DNA of 5,042 nucleotides, from the NCBI GenBank assembly GCA_021203705.1, contig JAJQAR010000256.1, positions 1 through 5,042 on the forward strand, read 5' to 3'. Of the stretch, positions 1 to 5,042 are shown in pieces; position 1 is the first letter of the stretch, and each line of letters starts with the position of its first letter. Both the position numbers and the translations under genes were made by a program. Below the pieces are notes generated by a model that searched no databases, was not told where the DNA came from, and was given only the letters and a program-made list of their open reading frames with translations. The stretch is from Prevotella sp. GTDB lineage: Bacteria; Bacteroidota; Bacteroidia; Bacteroidales; Bacteroidaceae.

Positions 1-811
1 GAATATAGATTCTTCGTGGGCTTCCAATGATGATTATTCAACATGGTACAAGGGTACTGAAAATTACAGCAGCAATTGGTGCGCTTCTCCTTCATATTAT
101 AAGACCGCAGGTGAGGATGGCAAAATAGAGGGTTTGACCTATGTAAGTTTAAAGGAAAATCTTAATGAGATTTCATCTAATGGTACAACAGTATATTGCG
201 CGGAGAATACTAACTCATCGGTTACAAGTAAGAGTTCACCGGCAATTACGAGTGTCTTGATAAAGGCTATGGCGTATGAAAAATCTAAAGATGCTGACGG
301 AAATGATACTTATACTGGCATATCGTTAGTACGCTATAAAGGCATGCTTTTTACAAAAGAGGCATTTTTTAATACTATAATCTTGGATAAAGGTTTATGT
401 TCAGATGCAACGGGTACACTCCTTACAAATGATAAATTAATGATGAGTGATGGAAGCATAACTGTTACAGAAGGAACAGAAGTTTATAAAGATGGTACAA
501 AAGTAGAAGATACTTCGGATCTATTTAGTGATATTACAGGTTATTACTATTACGATGGAGGTTTGATGTATTATACCATTCCTATTAAGCATGTGAACAC
601 ATCAGATGAAGTAGGTATCGGTACATACGGTGTTGTACGTAACTACCACTATGTTATTACGGTCAACTCATTGTCAAATCTTGGTAAGCCTATAAGCAAC
701 GAAGAAGACGAGATAATTCCAAGTGAGGAAGAAACAGAGACGTACTACTATGTACCTGCTAACATAAAAATTCTCTCTTGGAAGGAACTTACACAAGAAG
801 AAAATCTCTAA
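1..811 (+). CDS. Mfa1-family fimbrillin, 3' part (5' end outside window)
   Basis: The reading frame is open from base 2 to the TAA at 809-811, giving 269 residues without a natural start, so the gene begins upstream; the TTG at 134 is not a credible start because similarity to the next fimbrillin extends further left. The C-terminal half carries Mfa1-type fimbrillin landmarks (window numbering): YCAENTN at 65-71, ITSVLIKA at 82-89, VRYKGMLFTKEAF near 110-122, GLMYYTIPIKHV near 188-199, and the signature YGVVRNYHY near 209-217 followed by a Gly/Pro turn and an acidic linker. It ends in the strand NIKILSWKEL and a short tail ending in Leu. Known for the family: these are shaft subunits of Bacteroidales type V fimbriae, whose C-terminal strand fills the groove of the neighbouring subunit. 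The ordinary length of its C-terminal domain suggests a major-subunit type. It is paralogous to the gene at 1053. A hairpin follows its stop. Family assignment is firm; its exact role is inferred. Confidence 0.9.
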   Translation, partial: NIDSSWASNDDYSTWYKGTENYSSNWCASPSYYKTAGEDGKIEGLTYVSLKENLNEISSNGTTVYCAENTNSSVTSKSSPAITSVLIKAMAYEKSKDADGNDTYTGISLVRYKGMLFTKEAFFNTIILDKGLCSDATGTLLTNDKLMMSDGSITVTEGTEVYKDGTKVEDTSDLFSDITGYYYYDGGLMYYTIPIKHVNTSDEVGIGTYGVVRNYHYVITVNSLSNLGKPISNEEDEIIPSEEETETYYYVPANIKILSWKELTQEENL

Positions 812-831
812 TTATTAATTATTCTTCTTAA

Positions 832-867
832 AATCCAGTCGGGCGGAAGCGTCCGTCTGACTGGATT
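832..867 (+). terminator. Strong hairpin after the first fimbrillin gene, probable terminator
   Basis: Bases 832-847 pair with 852-867 over 16 bp, with two G-U wobbles (841/858 and 843/856) and an AGCG loop at 848-851. It begins 20 nt after the stop codon at 809-811. No T-run follows on the + strand; an A-run (870-875) does, so it is not a textbook intrinsic terminator. It may act as a terminator, a 3' RNA-stabilising structure, or both. It probably separates the transcript of the first fimbrillin from the genes starting at 1053, or sets a lower level of read-through. Confidence 0.6.
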
Positions 868-880
868 ACAAAAAAGGACA

Positions 881-909
881 GCCCCCTCTAACTCCCCCAA
901 TTGGGGAGA
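881..909. repeat. C/G-rich palindromic intergenic element
   Basis: The stretch starts GCCCCCTCTAACTCCCCC and ends in a perfect 12-bp palindrome CCCCAATTGGGG at 895-906; its arms extend to CT/AG if one extra C (894) is bulged. It stands out sharply from the AT-rich surroundings. From memory, very similar CCCCCTCTAACTCCCCC elements are scattered between genes in Prevotella and Porphyromonas genomes, which suggests a dispersed repeat. Only one copy is in the window, so repeat status rests on that recollection. Confidence 0.45.
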
Positions 910-936
910 ATATAGAGCGGCAAAAGGAAAAATGCA

Positions 937-1029
937 ATGTCCGACACGTTCCGTAAACGGAAGACTAAGGACATGGAAAGATTTCGGTCTTTAAAATTAA
1001 AATTGAAAACTCATAATGGGCGAAAGTCC
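937..1029 (+). promoter_or_regulatory. Structured leader upstream of the second fimbrillin gene
   Basis: Three small hairpins lie in a row. The first is nested: ATGTCC (937-942) pairs with GGACAT (969-974), enclosing TTCCGT (949-954) and ACGGAA (957-962) across a symmetrical 6/6 internal loop. The second pairs 977-982 with 987-992 around a TTCG tetraloop (the closing pair is U-G). The third pairs GGGC (1018-1021) with GTCC (1026-1029) around a GAAA tetraloop. They lie between the probable terminator and the start codon at 1053, the expected place for a promoter or 5' UTR. I see no convincing Bacteroidota promoter (TTTG with TAnnTTTG). Whether the structures are functional, as DNA operator or RNA leader, is inference. 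They do not match any riboswitch I recognise. Confidence 0.3.
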
Positions 1030-1056
1030 GTGACAAAATATAAAATGACAATATGA
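937..1056 (+). other. Possible small leader ORF, 39 residues, overlapping the next start
   Basis: An ATG at 937 opens a 39-codon frame that ends at the TGA at 1054-1056, overlapping the ATG at 1053 in an ATGA arrangement. A second in-frame ATG lies at 973. The peptide begins MSDTFRKRKTKD and ends SVTKYKMTI; 14 of 39 residues are Lys or Arg and it has no signal peptide or membrane segment. Such 4-nt overlaps are typical of translationally coupled genes, so it could be a leader peptide controlling the fimbrillin gene. Against this, no Shine-Dalgarno sequence precedes it, A-rich sequence gives lysines by chance, and the frame runs through the hairpins. I do not recognise a family. Confidence 0.2.
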
Positions 1057-2600
1057 TACAATCATATAAAATAGAACAGAAATTGTTGAAATATACGACA
1101 CTTGTCAAAAGCGTGATAGTATGTTTTTTCATATTGTCATTGTGCGGCTGTTCGTTTGACGAGCCATGGGACAATATTGATGATAAAGTGTTTGATAGCG
1201 ATGTAACTTATTTGGCTATCAGTCTTACATCCGATGGGGAACCATTGTTGATAAGCTCAGGTGGTGACAATGATGTAGCCAATGCACATTTCTACTTCTA
1301 TGACTCCGATGGTAATTATGTAACACGTGGAGAGATAGATTTCGATACTAATATTTCAAGTAATATATTGGTGATATTAACAAATATAAAAGGGAAAAAC
1401 TATCCTAAGTACGTTGTTACGGTATTGAATCAACCTGATGATTTTGAATATACCCCAAATCTTGCTGCTATGCAGGATATAGAGACTACGGGAGGTAGCT
1501 CGCCAGTGTATGACAACGGCAGTAATTTAGTGATGAGTACTTCAACTTATTATGCAGAAGGACGTAAATACAATTTCGTAACGGAAATGGTTGATAGTGA
1601 CTTTGTTGAAGGACAGGTTCCTGAAGATTTGTCAAAGATAGAAGCGAAACTTACCATTCCCATTGAGCGTCTTGCCGCAAAGGTTACGGTGAAGCCAGGT
1701 GAGAGCTTGACAAGTTCAAGCGACAATATAACAATTTCAGAAGAAGACGGCACAACGCGTACTCTTTATAAGTTATCTGACGACCGTTATGTAGAACTGT
1801 TGGGTTGGAAAATCAATGCCGTTGCAAGAAAGTCATACATATTCAAGAATATAGATACAAGTTGGGATGATACTAACCTGTGGGTAGATTGGAACAGTGC
1901 TGACGAATATCGCTGCGATTGGGCCAAGTCGTTCAACTATGGCTTGACGGATTCCGCATATCCAGAATCTAATATTAAGGAAGGAAATGATAAAGCAAAT
2001 ACTCCAACGGAAGAAGCAAACTCAGAAACATGGTTAAATGATTATCTTGAATATGTCAACCTAAAAGATGAACTTATCTCAATATCAGACAGTACATACT
2101 GTCCGGAGAACACTAATACGGTAGGTGATGGCGGTGTGATACAGGTTGCCAATTCATCAGCTATAACGAGTGTGCTGATAAAGGCGAGGGCTTGTGATGC
2201 GGATGGCAATGCACTTGAACTTTCGGGCTATACTGATGGATTGATGTACTATAACATACCGATAAAGCATGTTAATCAGCCAGATCCAGATGACAATACA
2301 TTGATAGAAGGTGAATATGGTGTTGTCCGCAGTTATCATTATACAATATCAATTAGCTCAATATCAAGTCTCGGTTCACCGATTACTGACGAGGACGAGG
2401 TTATCATACCGTCTGACACTGATTACAACTTGTCTTTCACTATAACATCCCTTCCATGGAAGTTATTTGATGAGACTGTTGATTATACCAAACAGTTGGG
2501 TGGTGATTATATAGATATAACAGGAAGTAACAGTGGCTATGCGGATGCCTCCACAATTCCATGGTCTGTAACAGAGATTGATTTCTCAATTTCTGAATAA
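1053..2600 (+). CDS. Mfa1-family fimbrillin lipoprotein, full length, atypical C-terminus
   Basis: A 515-residue lipoprotein. The signal peptide has a basic N-region, a hydrophobic stretch 17-31 and the lipobox LCGC with Cys33, followed by SFDE, an acidic pattern typical of surface-exported Bacteroidales lipoproteins. Two upstream ATGs (1016, 1045) hit stops at once, which supports the 1053 start. The N-terminal fimbrillin domain shows YLAISL near 53, FYFYDSDGNYV near 80-90, MSTSTYY near 163 and IPIERLAAKVTV near 202-213. The C-terminal domain shows YCPENTN near 349-355, ITSVLIKA near 368-375, GLMYYNIPIKHV and YGVVRSYHY near 421-429. Compared with the upstream paralog it lacks about 79 residues between ITSVLIKA and GLMYY, including the RYKG...EAF segment. 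It also runs on past the usual final strand (SLPWKLF near 465) to a second Pro-Trp strand, IPWSVTEIDFSI, near the end. It is probably an exported fimbrial subunit, possibly a variant or minor one, co-transcribed with the FimB/Mfa2 gene 41 nt downstream. Family firm, role inferred. Confidence 0.92.
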   Translation: MIQSYKIEQKLLKYTTLVKSVIVCFFILSLCGCSFDEPWDNIDDKVFDSDVTYLAISLTSDGEPLLISSGGDNDVANAHFYFYDSDGNYVTRGEIDFDTNISSNILVILTNIKGKNYPKYVVTVLNQPDDFEYTPNLAAMQDIETTGGSSPVYDNGSNLVMSTSTYYAEGRKYNFVTEMVDSDFVEGQVPEDLSKIEAKLTIPIERLAAKVTVKPGESLTSSSDNITISEEDGTTRTLYKLSDDRYVELLGWKINAVARKSYIFKNIDTSWDDTNLWVDWNSADEYRCDWAKSFNYGLTDSAYPESNIKEGNDKANTPTEEANSETWLNDYLEYVNLKDELISISDSTYCPENTNTVGDGGVIQVANSSAITSVLIKARACDADGNALELSGYTDGLMYYNIPIKHVNQPDPDDNTLIEGEYGVVRSYHYTISISSISSLGSPITDEDEVIIPSDTDYNLSFTITSLPWKLFDETVDYTKQLGGDYIDITGSNSGYADASTIPWSVTEIDFSISE

Positions 2601-2641
2601 GACTTTAATCCGATTATAAAAAGTAGAAAAAACGATAAACT

Positions 2642-3655
2642 ATGAATATAAAGTCAATACTAAGAACAGCAGCGACAAGTCTGCTGACGGCTGCTATAAG
2701 TTGCATGGTATTATGCGCCTGTGACAGCGTGATTTACGATGGAGAGGGCGACTGTTCAGTTAACTACAAGGTGAAGTTCTGTTATGACTACAACATGAAG
2801 TATGCTGATGCCTTTGCCCATGAAGTCAGTTCTGTTACTCTGTACATGATAGACGGGGTGGGCAACATAGTTTGGCAGAAAACAGAGACGGGTGATGCAC
2901 TTTCCGTTGATGGCTATACAATGGATGTTGACATCGAGCCTGGTACGTACAGTATGCTTGCATGGTGCGGCACGACTGACAAAGGCTCATTCACGATACC
3001 TTCGGCAAATGTTTATACAGGTCTGACATGCACGCTCAACCGCAATTATGATGCCAATGGAGCAGCATATATCGACACTGATATCGACAAGCTTTATCAT
3101 GGGTATGTGGCAAATCAGGAGTTCACCAACAAGCCAGGCACACACGAATATACCATGCCGTTGGTTAAGAACACTAATAGTATCAGGGTGGTGTTGCAGC
3201 AGCTTTCCGCAGAGACGATAGACGCAAGCAAGTTCACTTTTAAAATAACCGACAGCAACGGAAAGATGGATTGGGACAACAACCTGATTGCAGACGAGCA
3301 ACTTACTTACTATGCTTGGCATTCTGGCATTGGTGAGGCGGGTGTAGGGGATGATACCAGCACAGATTATGAGGCAGTGCTCGCAGAACTGACCACAGCC
3401 CGTTTGGTGGTAGGTCAAGACACTCGTCTTACCGTCACTAACAATGATACAGGAGAAACGGTTTTCTCTATACCGTTGATAGAATATGCGCTGATGATAA
3501 AGGACTTCTATAATGGTGGCATGGACGACCAGGAGTTCCTCGACCGTCAGGATGAGTACGATATGGTGTTCTTCCTTTCAGAAGGTTCTGAATGGATGAA
3601 CTCATACATCTATATCAACTCGTGGAAGGTCATGCTTCAAAATAGTGACTTGTAA
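2642..3655 (+). CDS. FimB/Mfa2-family fimbrial anchor lipoprotein
   Basis: A 337-residue lipoprotein of normal length for the family. The signal peptide ends in the lipobox LCAC with Cys27, followed directly by the hallmark DSVIYDGEGDCSVNY. Further family landmarks are YADAFAHEVSSVTLYMID near 54-71, PGTYSMLAWCG near 100-110, a central MPLVKNTNSIRVVLQQL near 171-187, SIPLIEYALMIKD near 276-288, DQEFLDRQDEYDMVFFL near 297-313, and the closing strand YIYINSWKVML. Known for FimB and Mfa2 of Porphyromonas: the protein stays in the outer membrane through its lipid, anchors the fibre base and limits fibre length. Its place directly after an Mfa1-type gene matches the mfa1-mfa2 and fimA-fimB orders. 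It lies 41 nt after the previous stop and 17 nt before the next start, without a terminator, so all three are likely co-transcribed. By eye it is less AT-rich than its neighbours, consistent with a conserved anchor beside faster-evolving subunits. Confidence 0.95.
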   Translation: MNIKSILRTAATSLLTAAISCMVLCACDSVIYDGEGDCSVNYKVKFCYDYNMKYADAFAHEVSSVTLYMIDGVGNIVWQKTETGDALSVDGYTMDVDIEPGTYSMLAWCGTTDKGSFTIPSANVYTGLTCTLNRNYDANGAAYIDTDIDKLYHGYVANQEFTNKPGTHEYTMPLVKNTNSIRVVLQQLSAETIDASKFTFKITDSNGKMDWDNNLIADEQLTYYAWHSGIGEAGVGDDTSTDYEAVLAELTTARLVVGQDTRLTVTNNDTGETVFSIPLIEYALMIKDFYNGGMDDQEFLDRQDEYDMVFFLSEGSEWMNSYIYINSWKVMLQNSDL

Positions 3656-3660
3656 TATAA

Positions 3661-3665
3661 AGGAG
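3661..3665 (+). promoter_or_regulatory. Shine-Dalgarno-like AGGAG before the fourth gene
   Basis: AAAGGAG (3659-3665) ends 7 nt before the ATG at 3673, ideal spacing for a ribosome binding site. Most Bacteroidota genes, including the other starts in this window, have no such motif. It supports the 3673 start and may raise or uncouple translation of this gene within the operon. Confidence 0.55.
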
Positions 3666-3672
3666 AACAACT

Positions 3673-4902
3673 ATGGGTAAGAATACCATACTCTATATTT
3701 TCAGCAAAGCTAAGAGACCAGTTTGGAACTCTTTGCCAATTTTATTGCTCTGTCTGTCAGCAGCCATATTGTCTTTTTCTTTCGCTTCTTGCTCAAATGA
3801 TGATCTTGACGAAACAGACTTGCAGTATAATCTGAATAACGTTTCGCAAGTGCCATTGAATTTCAAACTTTCTGCTACACGAAGTATATCAGGAGAAGGT
3901 TATGTAGATGCCACAACTAATGAGAACAATATAAGCAGTTACAGGATATATTTCTTCAACAGTGAAGATGATACGTATATCACTGCATTTTACCCAGATT
4001 CAATCTCCACTTCAGATACTGTCACATATAATGTATCAGGAATGCTGCGCAAGACTTTTGTGGATTCATTATCTACAATATATAATAACAAATTCAACAT
4101 TGTGGTTATTGGAAACTGGGAAGCATATCCGGAAGAAAGTGATTTTATTCAAGGTACGACAACTATAGAGAATTTATGTAAGGGAGAAGTGGGATCTTCA
4201 TCTGATTATGCAAAGTTTACTTGTCCGAATCCAGACTCTTTTGAATTAAACGACGTATCAATACCTGTTTATGGAGTTCATTCATATACGGATGTTTCTT
4301 TTGGTCAGAATACAACATTAGTTGATAGTATTACAATGTTGAAAGCCATGGCAAAGGTGGAGGTTGTGGACAGTACTATATCCACCAGAAATTTATATTA
4401 TCCGAATATAAAATCCGCGAAGATAATCCATTACAACGCAAAAGGGTATTGCGCACCTTCTGGCGTAAATTCAGAAAATGATTTGGATGAGGATGGCTAC
4501 ACGATAACGGTGAACCTCATAGATGATGCCAATGATATCCAAGTGGCAGAGACTGATACCTTAGATATGTTTTATGATGAGGTAAACGACAAGTGGATAG
4601 CCTACGTTCCTGAATATTCCAATACGGGAGATGGTGTGGATAAATGCTTAATAGAGATTATTGCGGAATGTGTTGGTGATAAGGATGGTGATGTTGAGAA
4701 CGATTATGACTATACCGACTACCTTTCAAATCCATATAAATTGTATTTCTGCAAATATGATGAAGATGGCGATATTATATCAGATTCTGATTACGACCTA
4801 AAACGTAACCATCTGTACCGTTTTAGTGTGAGATTTCCGAAAATTTATATGTTGGAAGGAGGAAATGTTTCAGCTGAAGAATGGCACAGCAAAAAAAGAT
4901 AG
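3673..4902 (+). CDS. Fimbrillin-like accessory lipoprotein (Mfa-like)
   Basis: A 409-residue predicted lipoprotein. A basic N-region and hydrophobic stretch 21-38 lead to FASC with Cys40, then SNDD, an acidic surface-export pattern; Phe at -3 of the lipobox is not ideal. After an acidic linker comes PLNFKLSATRS near 61-71, a common opening strand of Bacteroidales fimbrillin-like proteins. Next are YRIYFFNSEDD near 90-100, FNIVVIGNWE near 141-150, the family landmark LKAMAKVEVV near 223-232, WIAYVPEY near 308-315 and DLKRNHLYRFSVRF near 375-388. The last two match the late C-terminal-domain strands of Mfa-like proteins, where RNH-Y corresponds to VVRNxHY in the major subunits. Position after the FimB/Mfa2 gene corresponds to fimC or mfa3, so an accessory or tip-complex role is inferred; the exact counterpart cannot be named. 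The coding sequence ends in an A7 run (4891-4897) immediately before the stop, so its true C-terminus may differ. It has a Shine-Dalgarno sequence, unlike its neighbours. Confidence 0.8.
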   Translation: MGKNTILYIFSKAKRPVWNSLPILLLCLSAAILSFSFASCSNDDLDETDLQYNLNNVSQVPLNFKLSATRSISGEGYVDATTNENNISSYRIYFFNSEDDTYITAFYPDSISTSDTVTYNVSGMLRKTFVDSLSTIYNNKFNIVVIGNWEAYPEESDFIQGTTTIENLCKGEVGSSSDYAKFTCPNPDSFELNDVSIPVYGVHSYTDVSFGQNTTLVDSITMLKAMAKVEVVDSTISTRNLYYPNIKSAKIIHYNAKGYCAPSGVNSENDLDEDGYTITVNLIDDANDIQVAETDTLDMFYDEVNDKWIAYVPEYSNTGDGVDKCLIEIIAECVGDKDGDVENDYDYTDYLSNPYKLYFCKYDEDGDIISDSDYDLKRNHLYRFSVRFPKIYMLEGGNVSAEEWHSKKR

Positions 4903-4953
4903 CGGCATTTACATAATGAATGGAAAGTAGATAATGCGATAATTTATGAATAT

Positions 4954-5042
4954 ATGAAGATAAAACGAATCATTATAAAAATATTGCCAACAGCAATATT
5001 AATCTCGCTTGTTGCTGTTGTTTCATTCATTTTCATCTATTT
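4954..5042 (+). CDS. Start of a further gene, hydrophobic N-terminus (cut by window end)
   Basis: An ATG at 4954 opens a frame that stays open to the window edge, giving 29 residues beginning MKIKRIIIK and continuing as a long Leu/Ile/Val/Phe stretch. This is a typical signal peptide or membrane anchor: short basic N-region, then a hydrophobic core. No lipobox cysteine has appeared by the edge. The nearby ATGs at 4916 and 4946 reach stops within a few codons, so 4954 is the best start. It lies 51 nt after the stop of the fimbrillin-like gene with no terminator between, so it is probably a later gene of the fimbrial operon, perhaps another exported subunit. Function cannot be read from this fragment. 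Confidence 0.6.
   Translation, partial: MKIKRIIIKILPTAILISLVAVVSFIFIY
4980..5020 (+). repeat. Two overlapping, mutually exclusive inverted repeats
   Basis: AATATTGC (4980-4987) pairs with GCAATATT (4993-5000) around a 5-nt loop. CAACAGCAA (4988-4996) pairs with TTGCTGTTG (5012-5020) around a 15-nt loop. Both are perfect, and they compete for GCAA at 4993-4996, so only one can form in the RNA. They lie in the signal-peptide codons of the gene starting at 4954. They may affect its early translation, or may be chance. Confidence 0.35.

Noticed and set aside
1..133. Starting the first gene at the TTG at 134
   Set aside because: The frame is open to the window edge and the residues before 134 continue the pattern seen in the second fimbrillin, so the gene is simply cut by the window.
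932..994. 20-codon + strand frame starting at the ATG at 932
   Set aside because: It is too short, has no ribosome binding site and does not couple to the next start, unlike the frame from 937.
998..1005. TAAAATTG as a Bacteroidota -7 promoter box (TAnnTTTG)
   Set aside because: It has one mismatch and no TTTG at the right distance upstream; in AT-rich DNA such a match is expected by chance.
812..1052. Invertible promoter (phase-variable switch)
   Set aside because: Phase-variable surface genes are common in this group, and ACACGTTCCGT near 944 loosely resembles known inversion cores, but no pair of long inverted repeats flanks a segment here; the similar blocks are in direct orientation.
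965..1174. Minus-strand open frame of 69 codons across the leader and start of the second fimbrillin
   Set aside because: It overlaps the signal-peptide codons of a well-supported gene, has no recognisable features, and has low-complexity composition.
2987..3418. Minus-strand open frame of 143 codons
   Set aside because: It lies wholly inside the clear FimB/Mfa2 coding sequence on the other strand, and its translation is rich in Cys, His and Ile with no recognisable domain; it is a coding shadow.
3962..4168. Second + strand frame of 68 codons inside the fimbrillin-like gene
   Set aside because: It is fully nested in another frame of a clear gene, without a supported start or domain.
1..5042. 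CRISPR array, tRNA, rRNA, insertion sequence or transposase
   Set aside because: No regularly spaced direct repeats, no RNA-gene signatures and no transposase or terminal inverted repeats were seen.

Overview
The window is a piece of a type V (Mfa/Fim-type) fimbrial locus from a member of the Bacteroidales. The low GC content, the lipoprotein signal peptides with acidic residues just after the cysteine, the general lack of Shine-Dalgarno sequences and the fimbrillin-family proteins all point there. A Prevotella-like genome is my best guess, partly because of a C-rich palindromic intergenic element, but genus cannot be fixed from this window. All genes lie on the + strand.

Layout. Bases 1-811 hold the 3' part of an Mfa1-family fimbrillin gene whose start lies upstream of the window. 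Bases 812-1052 (241 nt) hold a strong 16-bp hairpin just after that gene, a C/G-rich palindromic element, and a leader with several small hairpins. The leader also contains a possible 39-codon basic leader ORF whose stop overlaps the next start (ATGA). Bases 1053-2600 encode a second Mfa1-family fimbrillin, a full-length lipoprotein paralogous to the first but with an internal contraction and a longer C-terminus. Bases 2642-3655 encode a clear FimB/Mfa2-family anchor lipoprotein. Bases 3673-4902 encode a third, more divergent fimbrillin-like lipoprotein, in the place where accessory subunits (FimC or Mfa3 position) sit in Porphyromonas. Bases 4954-5042 are the start of a further gene with a hydrophobic N-terminus.

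How it works together. The genes at 1053, 2642 and 3673 have gaps of 41 and 17 nt and no obvious terminator between them, so they look like one transcription unit, probably continuing into the gene at 4954. By analogy with Porphyromonas gingivalis, the subunits are exported as lipoproteins to the outer-membrane surface. Mfa1-type proteins polymerise by C-terminal strand exchange, the FimB/Mfa2 protein anchors the fibre, and downstream lipoproteins form accessory or tip parts. This assignment is by family; the sequence does not prove which Mfa1 paralog is the shaft.

The most interesting points are the divergence of the two tandem Mfa1 paralogs, the duplicated Pro-Trp strand motif at the C-terminus of the second, its lack of an arginine processing site, an A7 run at the 3' end of the fourth gene that toggles between two C-termini, and the structured leader with its possible coupled small ORF. 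Nothing here is clearly a wholly new system. It is a recognisable fimbrial locus with some unusual details.
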